From Actinomycetota bacterium (GTDB lineage: Bacteria; Actinomycetota; Thermoleophilia; Solirubrobacterales; Solirubrobacteraceae), in NCBI GenBank assembly GCA_019348435.1, contig JAHWJM010000068.1, forward strand, positions 1 through 9,775: 9,775 bases of DNA. The letters run 5' to 3'. Within the stretch, counting starts at the first letter, position 1. Each line of letters begins with the position of its first letter. Of this stretch, positions 1-5,936 are shown piece by piece. The notes under the pieces are model-generated. The model did no database searches and was not told the DNA's origin. It saw nothing but the letters and a program-made list of their open reading frames with translations. The position numbers and the translations under genes are program-made.

Positions 1-533
1 GAACACGCCGTAGCTGACGGTGCCGACCCGGCGCAGCGGCGCCACCGAGATGCACGCCCGCACCCGCTCCGGCGCCAGCGCGATCCCCAGGACGGTGCCG
101 CCAAAGAGCAACGGCAGCAGCGCCATCAGCAGCGCCTCGCCGCGCACGCTGTCGCGCACGTCGCCGGCGTCTGGGCCGCCCGTGACCGCGAGCGCGTCAG
201 GTGCAGGGGAAAGGACGACAGCAGCACGCTCTCGCTCGGCTGGCCGCGTACGTCGCCGAGCGCCAGTCGCCCCAGCACCCGGACGACCACCGCCAGGACC
301 ACCGCCTGCCACGCGAACCGCCAGAACCACAGCCGAGCCGAACTCGCCGTCGCGCCGCGCGACCGGCAAAAACAGCACAAGCCGCTGAGGACGAAGAACA
401 GCGTGACCGCCAGAACGCTCGACGAGAGCACGTCGCGCAGCGGCCCCCCGCCCAGAGCGGGCTCGCCGGACACCAGCCAGCAGTGGTAGAGCAGGATGCC
501 GACGGCTGCGAGGCCCCGGAAGGTGTCGAGCAC
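1..533 (-). pseudogene. Acyltransferase-3 family membrane protein, frameshifted, internally deleted, cut by window edge
   Basis: Remains of an OafA/YrhL-like acyltransferase (multi-pass membrane enzyme that O-acylates sugars or other surface molecules). It begins at GTG 533 with the family N-terminus LDTFRGLAAVGILLYH and reaches LFFVLSG near 381-401. The expected continuation FVLFLPVARRDGEFG lies in another frame (about 313-378), as if one base were missing at 379-380. The sequence returns to the first frame (about 201-312, ending LLSSFPLHL), then shifts again at 199-200 to DALAVTGG and continues to the family C-terminal motif RRVGTVSYGVF at the window edge. Only about 175 residues separate the N- and C-terminal signatures, where intact members have about twice that. 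The central RRxxRIxPxYW and W-S-L-x-V-E/FY region is absent. It starts 36 bases after the desaturase stop, so it was probably co-transcribed. Intact function is very unlikely unless the assembly is faulty. Confidence 0.75.
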
Positions 534-569
534 CGGGAGCTGCGGCTGCGTCGGCGCCCGCCGTCGCGG

Positions 570-1511
570 CTACGTGACGGCGACGACCTTCGCGGCCTGG
601 CGCTCCGGGCTGATCTTCACGACGTCCCAGACCAAGCCCAGCCGCTCCATCGTCGCGATGACGATCGCGCTGGGATCGAGCATCCGCTCATACCGGCGCA
701 GCCCGTGCGCGGCCGACGTCGGAAACGCATGGTGGTTGTTGTGCCAGGCCTCGCCGAACGACAGCGGCGCCAGCCACGCGAGGTTGCGCGACTCGTCGCC
801 GCTGTCGAAGCGCTTGCGGCCGAAGAAGTGACACAGCGAGTTGATCGAGTACGTCACGTGGTGCAGCAGCACGACGCGCACCGCGCCGCCCCACAGCAGT
901 CCGGTGAGCGCGGCGGTCAGCGTGCCGCCGAGCGCGTAGCCCAGGCCGAAGGGCGCCGCCAGCCCGAGCGCGATCCACAGCAGCGTCGTGCGGTCGATGT
1001 AGGCGATCAGCGGGTCGCGGACGAGGTCCGGTGCGTAGCGCTGCTTGTTGCCGCGCTGGGTGTGCAGGAACAACCACCCGAGGTGCGCATGGGCGAGACC
1101 GCGCAGGGCGCCGCGCACGCCGTGGCCGTGGTCGACGTGCGGGCTGTGCGGATCGCCGAACTGGTCGGAGAACGCGTGGTGCTTGCGGTGATCGGCGACC
1201 CAGGCGGTGATCGGGCCCTCGATCGCGGCGGTGCCGAGGATCGCGAGCGTGGCGCGCACGGGCTTGCTGGTCACAAACGCCCGGTGCGTGAAATGGCGGT
1301 GAAAGCCGACGGTGATGCCCAGGCCGGTCAGCACGTACATGACGGCGAAGACCACGATGTCGTGCCAGGCCAGCAGGCTCTGCCACGCCTGCCAGGCGGC
1401 GACCGCGAGCAGGAGGAACGGAACGAGGGTGACGGTTCCCGTCACGATGCGATCGAGCCGCTCGTTCGCGCACGGCTCGACGTCCTGCGCGCACACAGCG
1501 CTTTCCATCAT
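570..1511 (-). CDS. Membrane fatty-acid desaturase (acyl-CoA/acyl-lipid delta-9 type)
   Basis: A 313-residue integral membrane di-iron desaturase that would introduce a cis double bond into acyl chains for membrane fluidity. All three histidine boxes are present: HRHFTH at residues 71-76, HRKHH at 108-112 and HNNHH at 257-261, plus the N-S-L-C-H-F-F-G stretch (224-231) seen in the SCD1/DesA3-like class. Hydrophobic segments lie near 27-44 and 51-70, with more around 176-215, as expected for a four-helix desaturase. Two adjacent ATG codons (1511 and 1508) follow a minus-strand AAAGGA at 1519-1514. The second has the better spacing (5 bases against 2), so the protein may be one residue shorter. 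An upstream in-frame ATG at 1574 lacks this support. The next gene on this strand is the broken acyltransferase. The electron donor is not identifiable here. Confidence 0.93.
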   Translation of the reverse strand: MMESAVCAQDVEPCANERLDRIVTGTVTLVPFLLLAVAAWQAWQSLLAWHDIVVFAVMYVLTGLGITVGFHRHFTHRAFVTSKPVRATLAILGTAAIEGPITAWVADHRKHHAFSDQFGDPHSPHVDHGHGVRGALRGLAHAHLGWLFLHTQRGNKQRYAPDLVRDPLIAYIDRTTLLWIALGLAAPFGLGYALGGTLTAALTGLLWGGAVRVVLLHHVTYSINSLCHFFGRKRFDSGDESRNLAWLAPLSFGEAWHNNHHAFPTSAAHGLRRYERMLDPSAIVIATMERLGLVWDVVKISPERQAAKVVAVT

Positions 1512-1513
1512 TG

Positions 1514-1519
1514 TCCTTT
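1514..1519 (-). promoter_or_regulatory. Ribosome binding site of the desaturase gene
   Basis: Minus-strand AAAGGA, 2 bases before ATG 1511 and 5 bases before ATG 1508. It decides against the upstream in-frame ATG at 1574, which would add 21 low-complexity residues. Confidence 0.6.
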
Positions 1520-1593
1520 CGTGCTGTGCGGCTGCCCGTCCCTTGGCGTCCGCAGTTCTCCGAGAGGTACACAACGGTAGCTGCTGCCAGGCG

Positions 1594-1779
1594 CTACCCG
1601 ATCCCTCCGCTCGTGCGACCCTTCAGCTCGGCGATCTCCAGCGCCATCGCGTCGATGACGGCGTTGAGGTCGCCGAGGGCGCTGACGTCGCCCTCGGCCA
1701 TCATCTCCGTGGCCATGCGCGCCTCGGAGAGGCCCTCCTCCAGGCGTCCGAGCGCTTCTTCGATCTGGCTGACGTCCAC
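1594..1779 (-). CDS. Small helical protein of unknown function
   Basis: A 61-residue acidic protein starting at GTG 1779, 45 bases downstream of the sigma-factor stop on the same strand, so possibly in the same transcript. I do not recognise a family. Residues about 5-27 (IEEALGRLEEGLSEARMA...) and 37-53 (LNAVIDAMALEIAELK) have heptad-like hydrophobic spacing with many Glu/Ala/Leu, suggesting two amphipathic helices or a short coiled coil. A Gly-rich tail (GRTSGGIG) follows. No signal peptide, membrane segment or metal-binding cysteines are seen. No clear Shine-Dalgarno precedes the GTG. The gene is supported mainly by its protein-like composition and by its neat fit between two same-strand genes. 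Position beside a sigma gene would suit a small regulatory partner, but nothing in the sequence shows this. Confidence 0.5.
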   Translation of the reverse strand: MDVSQIEEALGRLEEGLSEARMATEMMAEGDVSALGDLNAVIDAMALEIAELKGRTSGGIG

Positions 1780-1824
1780 GGTGCGCCGAGACTACCGCCT
1801 GGTGTCGGGCCCGCGCGTGCCCGC

Positions 1825-2397
1825 CTACGCGGCACGCACCGCCGCGTGCAGGTTCGACCGCGCGCGGATGATCAGCGACTTCGTGGCCGGCACCGTCGTG
1901 TGCAGGCGCGCCGCCGTCTCGAGGTGCGAGCAGCCATCGAACTCGCGCAGCACGAGCGCCATCCGCTGGCGGTCGGGCAGGCGCGCGATCTCGCCGACGA
2001 GCCGGCGCACCTCGTCGCGCTGCTCGAAACAGCGCGCGGCGTCGGCGGTGGCAATGGCCTCGAGGGCGAACTCGTCGTCGAACGCGGCCGGGCGGTCGCG
2101 CGAGCGCAGCTCGTCGAGCGCCCGGTTGCGCACGATCATGTACAGCCACGCGCGCAGCGCCATCGGCCTGTCGGTGGCGCGCAGCCCGCGGTAGGCGCGG
2201 ATGAACGCGTCCTGCACGACGTCCTCGGCGTCGCGCCCGGTGGTGCTGAGCGTGCGCCGCGCGAAGCCCAGCAGCGCGCGGTGGTAGCGGCGGTGGATCT
2301 CGTCGAACGGAGCGTCGTCGCCGGCGCGAAAGCGCGTTACGAGCTCGTCGTCGGAAAGCGTCGTGAGCGGGATGACGGGACGGGAGAGGTGGTGCAT
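1825..2397 (-). CDS. RNA polymerase sigma-70 family (ECF-like) sigma factor
   Basis: A 190-residue two-domain sigma factor that would direct RNA polymerase to alternative promoters. Region 2 spans about residues 17-98, with DAEDVVQDAFIRAYRG at 56-71 (core binding and -10 recognition) and LRAWLYMIVRNRALDELR at 81-98. Region 4 spans about 134-184, starting EIARLPDRQRMALVLREF, with the helix-turn-helix at about 159-180 ending TKSLIIRAR. Length and two-domain layout fit the ECF group. ATG 2397 is chosen because a perfect minus-strand AAGGAG lies 9 bases upstream. An in-frame ATG at 2484 would add 29 Pro/Gly-rich residues. No recognisable anti-sigma factor with a zinc motif or membrane segment is adjacent. 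The divergent neighbour encodes an FHA-HTH protein, and the shared control region holds two dyads. Confidence 0.92.
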   Translation of the reverse strand: MHHLSRPVIPLTTLSDDELVTRFRAGDDAPFDEIHRRYHRALLGFARRTLSTTGRDAEDVVQDAFIRAYRGLRATDRPMALRAWLYMIVRNRALDELRSRDRPAAFDDEFALEAIATADAARCFEQRDEVRRLVGEIARLPDRQRMALVLREFDGCSHLETAARLHTTVPATKSLIIRARSNLHAAVRAA

Positions 2398-2406
2398 CGC
2401 GGGCGG

Positions 2407-2412
2407 CTCCTT
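2407..2412 (-). promoter_or_regulatory. Ribosome binding site of the sigma-factor gene
   Basis: Perfect AAGGAG on the minus strand with a 9-base spacer to ATG 2397. It is the strongest Shine-Dalgarno in this part of the window and fixes the start of the sigma gene. Confidence 0.8.
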
Positions 2413-2424
2413 GCCATTCGGCGT

Positions 2425-2440
2425 TGTGAGCAAGATCACG
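2425..2440. promoter_or_regulatory. CRP/FNR-like dyad in the sigma/FHA divergent region
   Basis: TGTGA-GCAAGA-TCACG matches the CRP-family pattern TGTGA-N6-TCACA in nine of ten half-site bases (GTGA-N6-TCAC is perfect). It ends 13 bases upstream of the sigma Shine-Dalgarno, so it would overlap the sigma promoter or leader. Binding is inferred from the match alone. Confidence 0.4.
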
Positions 2441-2472
2441 CGGGGCCCGCGGGCGGGCGGCACCCCCGGGGT

Positions 2473-2495
2473 CACACCTCGCACCCTCAGGTGTG
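2473..2495. repeat. Perfect 7-bp inverted repeat, candidate operator
   Basis: CACACCT at 2473-2479 and AGGTGTG at 2489-2495 form a perfect dyad with a 9-base spacer. It lies in the 133-base region between the divergent sigma and FHA-HTH genes, about 35 bases upstream of the FHA start. It is a plausible binding site for a dimeric regulator, possibly the FHA-HTH protein itself. An imperfect GC-rich dyad (ACCCC-C-GGGGT, 2462-2472) abuts it. Confidence 0.35.
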
Positions 2496-2530
2496 GCGCT
2501 GCTCCACCCAGGATGGGTTGACCTGGCGAT

Positions 2531-3241
2531 GTGGCAAGCTCAAGCGTTGTGGCACAGCAGGCCGATCAGTCACCGCTCGCCGCGCACGCCGCCACGCCCG
2601 CCGAGCTGCGCGAGCGCATCGAGGCCGAGCGCGCGGGAACGCCGTTCCTCGTCCTGCGCGATGGCGCGGGCCGCCAGCGCCTGCACGTGCTCGACGCCGC
2701 CACCAAGCGCGTCACGATCGGCCGCGGCACCGGCAACGACGTCGCGCTGGAATGGGACAGCGAGGTCTCGCGCCTGCACGCCGAGCTCGAGTGCCTCGGC
2801 GGCGAGTGGACGGTCTCCGACGACGGGCTCTCGCGCAACGGGTCGTTTCTCAACGGGCAGCGGATCTCCGGCCGCCAGCGGTTGCGCGATGGCGACGTGC
2901 TGCGCGTCGGGCGCACGCACATCGCCTACCGCGTGCCTGAGTCGCCCGACTCCAGGCCTACGGTCGCCGCCGGCAGCCGGCCCGAGCTGCCCGAGCTGAG
3001 CGCGACGCAGCGCGCGGTGCTCGCGGCGCTGTGCCGGCCCTACAAGGACACCGAGCTGGCCACCCCCGCGACCAACCAGCAGATCGCAGACGAGCTGTTT
3101 CTCTCGATCGATGCCGTCAAGGCGCACCTGCGCACGCTGTTTGGCTACTTCGGCGTCCAGCACCTGCCGCAGAACCAGAAGCGCTCGTACCTCGCGATGC
3201 GCGCGCTGCAGGACGGCGTCGTGTCGCGCCGCGACCTGTAG
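2531..3241 (+). CDS. FHA-domain protein with C-terminal LuxR/GerE-like helix-turn-helix
   Basis: A 236-residue cytoplasmic protein joining a phosphothreonine-reading module to a probable DNA-binding module. The FHA domain covers about residues 38-135 and has the usual conserved residues: IGR at 63-65, SRLH at 80-83 and SRNGSFLNG at 101-109. After a Pro-rich linker (about 136-155) comes a segment starting LSATQRAVLAAL, then NQQIADELFLSIDAVKAHLR (182-201), which follows the GerE/LuxR pattern N-x-x-I-A-x-x-L-x-x-S-x-x-x-V-x-x-H-L. No signal peptide or membrane segment is seen. The start is GTG 2531; a second GTG at 2549 is an alternative and neither has a strong Shine-Dalgarno. The gene is divergent from the sigma factor and convergent to a Ser/Thr kinase, whose phosphorylated form or substrates it may bind. 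The domains are clear; the regulatory target is unknown. Confidence 0.88.
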   Translation: MASSSVVAQQADQSPLAAHAATPAELRERIEAERAGTPFLVLRDGAGRQRLHVLDAATKRVTIGRGTGNDVALEWDSEVSRLHAELECLGGEWTVSDDGLSRNGSFLNGQRISGRQRLRDGDVLRVGRTHIAYRVPESPDSRPTVAAGSRPELPELSATQRAVLAALCRPYKDTELATPATNQQIADELFLSIDAVKAHLRTLFGYFGVQHLPQNQKRSYLAMRALQDGVVSRRDL

Positions 3242-3264
3242 CGGCGGGCGGCGCCCTCAGCCGC
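3241..3264. terminator. Hairpin between convergent FHA and kinase genes
   Basis: GCGGC (3241-3245) and GGGC (3246-3249) can pair with GCCC (3253-3256) and GCCGC (3260-3264), leaving a GGC loop and a three-base TCA bulge. The stem covers both stop codons of this convergent pair. No T-tract follows on either strand, so a factor-independent terminator is not proven; high-GC genomes often lack T-tracts. Confidence 0.3.
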
Positions 3265-5308
3265 GCCGGGGCTCGAAACGCACGCGCTGCAGGCCGTTGT
3301 CGTCGAGGATCGTCACCCAGACCGCGCGCCCGCGCGTGACGTCCAGGGCGTACGGCCGCGGGCGGGTGTCGACTCGCTCGAGCACCTCGCGCGTGTGCGC
3401 GTCGATCCGGATGAGGCGCCCGGCCTCCCGCGCCGTGACCCAGACCGAGCCACCGCCGACCGTCAGGCGCTCGGGGATCGCGCCGAGCGCGATCGATCGC
3501 GTCTGCAGGCTGCGCGGGTTGATGCGGGTGATCTCGTCGCCGCCAGAGGACGCCACCCACACCGCGCCCTCGCCGACGGCGATCCCCTTCGGGCCGGCGC
3601 CGACCGAGATGACGGCTCGCCGGCCGTCGCTCACGCCGATCCGCGTCACGGTCGAGCCGAAGCGGTTGGACACCCAGAGGGCGCCCTCGCCGACCGCTAG
3701 GTCCTGCACGCCGCCGGCGATCTCGATCGTCCGCTGAGCGCGTGTCGTCGGGTCGATCCGCACGACGGCCTCCGGGCTGCGGTCGTCGGGGCTGTCGTTG
3801 CGCACGCCGACCCATACCGCGCGGGCTCCGGTGACGACGGCCACGTTGCGCCCCGGCTGCGCGATCCTGATCGACCCGCCCGTCGCGCGGCGACGGCTCC
3901 TGGCGTTGAAGCGCAGCACCGAGCTGGTGGTCTCCTTCGTCACCCAGACCGAGTTGAAGCCGGCGGCCAGCGAGCTGCCGCCCTTGCCCACGTTCAGCCG
4001 CTCGCGCGGCTCGCCGGTCTCGGCGTCGACGAGGACGAGGTCGCCGGTGCGGTTGCTGAGGGCCCAGACGTGGCCGGAGGCGATCGTCAGCGCGTTGGGC
4101 CGCGTCAGCAGCTCGGTGCGAGTGACGTCGACGACCGCCGCCGAACGCGTGCGGTCGCCGTCGCCGGCGGTCGTGGGCGCCGGTGTCCCGGTCCCGCCGT
4201 CGTCGCTGTCGCTGAGCAGCGCCAGCACAACTGCGAGCGCGACGAGCAGCACGGCACCGGCCGCCAGCGCCGCACGCCGCCGCCCGCCCATCCCGCCGCT
4301 CCCGTCGGCGCCACCCGCGGCGGGCGCCGCGGCGGTCCCGGCCTCGGCGGGCGACAGCCGCGTGTCGCCGTCGGGATCGGCCACCACCGGCGGTGCCGCT
4401 GCGCCCCGCCCGGGGGTCGCGGCGGTTTCCTCCGTCGCCGGCGCCGCGGGGCCGCGCCCGACGTTGCGCTCGGGCACCGTCGTCGCACTGCGCCCGGCGG
4501 CGCGCAGCGCGGCACGCCCGAGATCGCCGGCGGACGGGTAGCGGTCAGAGGGGTCCTTCGCGAGCCCACGCGCGACGACACCCTCGAAGTCAGGTGGCAC
4601 CGACTCGGTGGGCGGCGGCGCGTTGAGATGTGCCCACAGCGTCGCCTCATCGCTGTCGCCCGAGTACGGCGCCTTGCCGGTGAGCGCGAAGACGAGCACG
4701 CAGCCCAGCGCGTAGACGTCGGTGCGCGCGTCGACGCGCTCGCCGCGGATCTGCTCGGGCGCGACATACCCGAGCGTGCCGACCCAGCCACCCGCCCGGC
4801 TGAGCTCGCCGCCGGCGCTCGTCGCCGTGCGCTTCGTCAGGCCGAAGTCCGTCAGGTAGGGATGGTCGTCCCCGCCGAGCAGCACGTTCGCCGGCTTGAC
4901 GTCGCGGTGCACGAGGCCGTGGCGATGGGCCGCATCCAGCGCCCCGCCGAGCTGCGCGACGATGTGCGCGGCGCGCTCGGGCGCCAGGCGCTCCTCGGCG
5001 CGCACGAGCGCGCGCAGGTCGGGTCCGTCGACGTAGCGCATGACGATGAACAGCACCCCCTCGCGCTCGCCGGCGTAGTAGACCGGGATCACGTTGGGGT
5101 GCTCGACCGACGCGGCGGCCTTGGACTCGGCGACGAAGCGCCGGCGGAAGTCCTCGTCGTCGGCGAGCGCGGGCGCGATGACCTTCAGCGCGACGGTGCG
5201 CTCGAGGCTGAGCTGCGTCGCGCGGTACACGACGCCCATCCCGCCGCGGCCGGCGAGCCCCTCGATGCGATAGTCGACGAAGACGTCGCCTGGCTTGAAC
5301 TCCGGCAT
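3257..5308 (-). CDS. Membrane Ser/Thr protein kinase (PknB-like) with C-terminal beta-propeller sensor
   Basis: A 683-residue Hanks-type kinase. Kinase domain about residues 13-270: glycine loop GRGGMGVVY (20-28), catalytic lysine K42, HRDVKPAN (134-141), DFG (154-156) and APE (183-185), all intact. An Ala/Pro/Gly-rich linker (about 273-345) precedes one hydrophobic segment at 347-365, placing the C-terminus outside the cell. Residues about 402-683 hold seven repeats of roughly 40 residues, each with a core like V-x-x-G-x-x-V/L-W-V-x-x and a following I/V-x-R-I/F. These resemble virginiamycin-B-lyase/NHL-type propellers, as in mycobacterial PknD. The ligand is unknown. Starts at ATG 5308 with only a weak upstream AGAAG; the Val-Phe-Val-Asp-Tyr-Arg stretch at 9-14 is usual just before the glycine loop. 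Convergent with the FHA-HTH gene, divergent from the suf regulator. Confidence 0.93.
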   Translation of the reverse strand: MPEFKPGDVFVDYRIEGLAGRGGMGVVYRATQLSLERTVALKVIAPALADDEDFRRRFVAESKAAASVEHPNVIPVYYAGEREGVLFIVMRYVDGPDLRALVRAEERLAPERAAHIVAQLGGALDAAHRHGLVHRDVKPANVLLGGDDHPYLTDFGLTKRTATSAGGELSRAGGWVGTLGYVAPEQIRGERVDARTDVYALGCVLVFALTGKAPYSGDSDEATLWAHLNAPPPTESVPPDFEGVVARGLAKDPSDRYPSAGDLGRAALRAAGRSATTVPERNVGRGPAAPATEETAATPGRGAAAPPVVADPDGDTRLSPAEAGTAAAPAAGGADGSGGMGGRRRAALAAGAVLLVALAVVLALLSDSDDGGTGTPAPTTAGDGDRTRSAAVVDVTRTELLTRPNALTIASGHVWALSNRTGDLVLVDAETGEPRERLNVGKGGSSLAAGFNSVWVTKETTSSVLRFNARSRRRATGGSIRIAQPGRNVAVVTGARAVWVGVRNDSPDDRSPEAVVRIDPTTRAQRTIEIAGGVQDLAVGEGALWVSNRFGSTVTRIGVSDGRRAVISVGAGPKGIAVGEGAVWVASSGGDEITRINPRSLQTRSIALGAIPERLTVGGGSVWVTAREAGRLIRIDAHTREVLERVDTRPRPYALDVTRGRAVWVTILDDNGLQRVRFEPRRG

Positions 5309-5368
5309 ATGGACGTCTTCTACCGACTTGCCGCGCCACCTCGTGCCGATGGCGCTCGTCGGACCGCT

Positions 5369-5390
5369 ATCCCGACCGCACTGGTAGGAT
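5369..5390. promoter_or_regulatory. Weak dyad overlapping the suf regulator promoter
   Basis: ATCC (5369-5372) and GGAT (5387-5390) form a 22-base dyad with partial internal symmetry, overlapping the TAGGAT element. Rrf2 regulators often bind imperfect dyads of this span at their own promoters. The match is short, and a direct repeat GACCGC (5362-5367, 5374-5379) overlaps it. Offered only as a candidate site. Confidence 0.2.
5385..5390 (+). promoter_or_regulatory. Candidate -10 element of the suf operon
   Basis: TAGGAT fits the actinobacterial TANNNT -10 pattern. Its last T is 7 bases before the GTG at 5397, so transcription could start at or next to the start codon (leaderless mRNA). The embedded AGGA, also 7 bases from the GTG, could instead serve as a Shine-Dalgarno. 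No convincing -35 is seen 17 bases upstream. Confidence 0.4.
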
Positions 5391-5396
5391 TAGCCC

Positions 5397-5894
5397 GTGT
5401 TCTTCACGACGAAGGCCGAGTACGGCGTTCGCCTGCTCATCGAGATCGGGCGCCAGGGTCAGGACCAGCCCGTCTCGCTGAAGGTGATCGCCGACACCGA
5501 GAACCTGCCGCTCGCCTACCTCGAGCGCATCGTGGCGCTGCTCAAGCGCGCCGGCCTCGTCCAGAGCACGCGTGGCGCGCACGGTGGCTACGTGCTCGCG
5601 CGCAAGCCGACGGACATCAGGATGGACGAGGTCGTGCTCGCCCTGGAGGGCTCGCTCGCGCCGATGGAGTGCTTCGTCGACGACCGCGCCGACGACGGCC
5701 GCGTGCTGTGCTCACACCACGACGACTCCGGCCGCGGCTGCGCCACGAAGCTGCTGTGGACCCGCGTCCAGGTCGGCGTCAGCAATACGCTCGCGCAGAC
5801 GTCGCTGGCCGAGCTCATCGAGTTTCAGTCCCGCCAGCTGCCGCGCGCCGGCGAGCGCGCGGCGCCTGGCGAACGAACCCCCGCTCCCGCCTGA
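5397..5894 (+). CDS. sufR: Rrf2-family Fe-S responsive transcriptional regulator (SufR/IscR-like)
   Basis: A 165-residue Rrf2 protein, the likely repressor of the downstream suf operon. The N-terminus FFTTKAEYGVRLLIEI is the family opening, which fixes the GTG start at 5397. A winged helix-turn-helix follows: VSLKVIADTENLPLAYLERIV at about 26-46, and the wing with the Rrf2 signature STRGAHGGYVLAR at 57-69. Three cysteines, C92, C105 and C115, with nearby H107/H108, sit where IscR-type members bind an Fe-S cluster, though the spacing (12 and 9 residues between) is wider than in E. coli IscR. A Pro/Ala-rich tail ends the protein. It is the first gene of the suf cluster, 42 bases before sufC and divergent from the kinase. 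Family assignment is firm; the sufR name rests on the three cysteines and the context. Confidence 0.9.
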   Translation: MFFTTKAEYGVRLLIEIGRQGQDQPVSLKVIADTENLPLAYLERIVALLKRAGLVQSTRGAHGGYVLARKPTDIRMDEVVLALEGSLAPMECFVDDRADDGRVLCSHHDDSGRGCATKLLWTRVQVGVSNTLAQTSLAELIEFQSRQLPRAGERAAPGERTPAPA

Positions 5895-5904
5895 TCCATC
5901 AGGC
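5889..5904. repeat. Perfect 7-bp palindrome between sufR and sufC
   Basis: GCCTGAT-CC-ATCAGGC: perfect 7-base arms around a CC centre, overlapping the stop codon of the regulator gene and ending 32 bases before sufC. In RNA it could fold as a 6-bp stem with a UCCA tetraloop; in DNA it could be an operator. No T-tract follows, so a full terminator is unlikely. Confidence 0.45.
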
Positions 5905-5915
5905 CATCCGGTACG

Positions 5916-5931
5916 AAGGAGAACACGAGGA
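5916..5931 (+). promoter_or_regulatory. Ribosome binding sites of sufC
   Basis: Two purine-rich Shine-Dalgarno-like stretches precede ATG 5937: AAGGAG at 5916-5921 (15 bases away, long) and GAGGA at 5927-5931 (5 bases away). The nearer one is the more likely functional site. Confidence 0.6.
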
Positions 5932-5936
5932 CAACC

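Noticed and set aside
201..1580. Long plus-strand open frame opposite the desaturase and acyltransferase
   Set aside because: Arg/Ala/Gln-rich translation without domains. It is the complement of a desaturase with three intact histidine boxes; long antisense frames are expected at this G+C content.
1512..1593. Searched for a promoter between the small protein gene and the desaturase
   Set aside because: TACCGT and TTGTGT hexamers occur on the minus strand but not as a pair with acceptable spacing, so none is annotated.
2518..2523. TTGACC as a -35 element for the FHA gene
   Set aside because: It lies only 7 bases before the GTG start, and no -10 element follows at suitable spacing.
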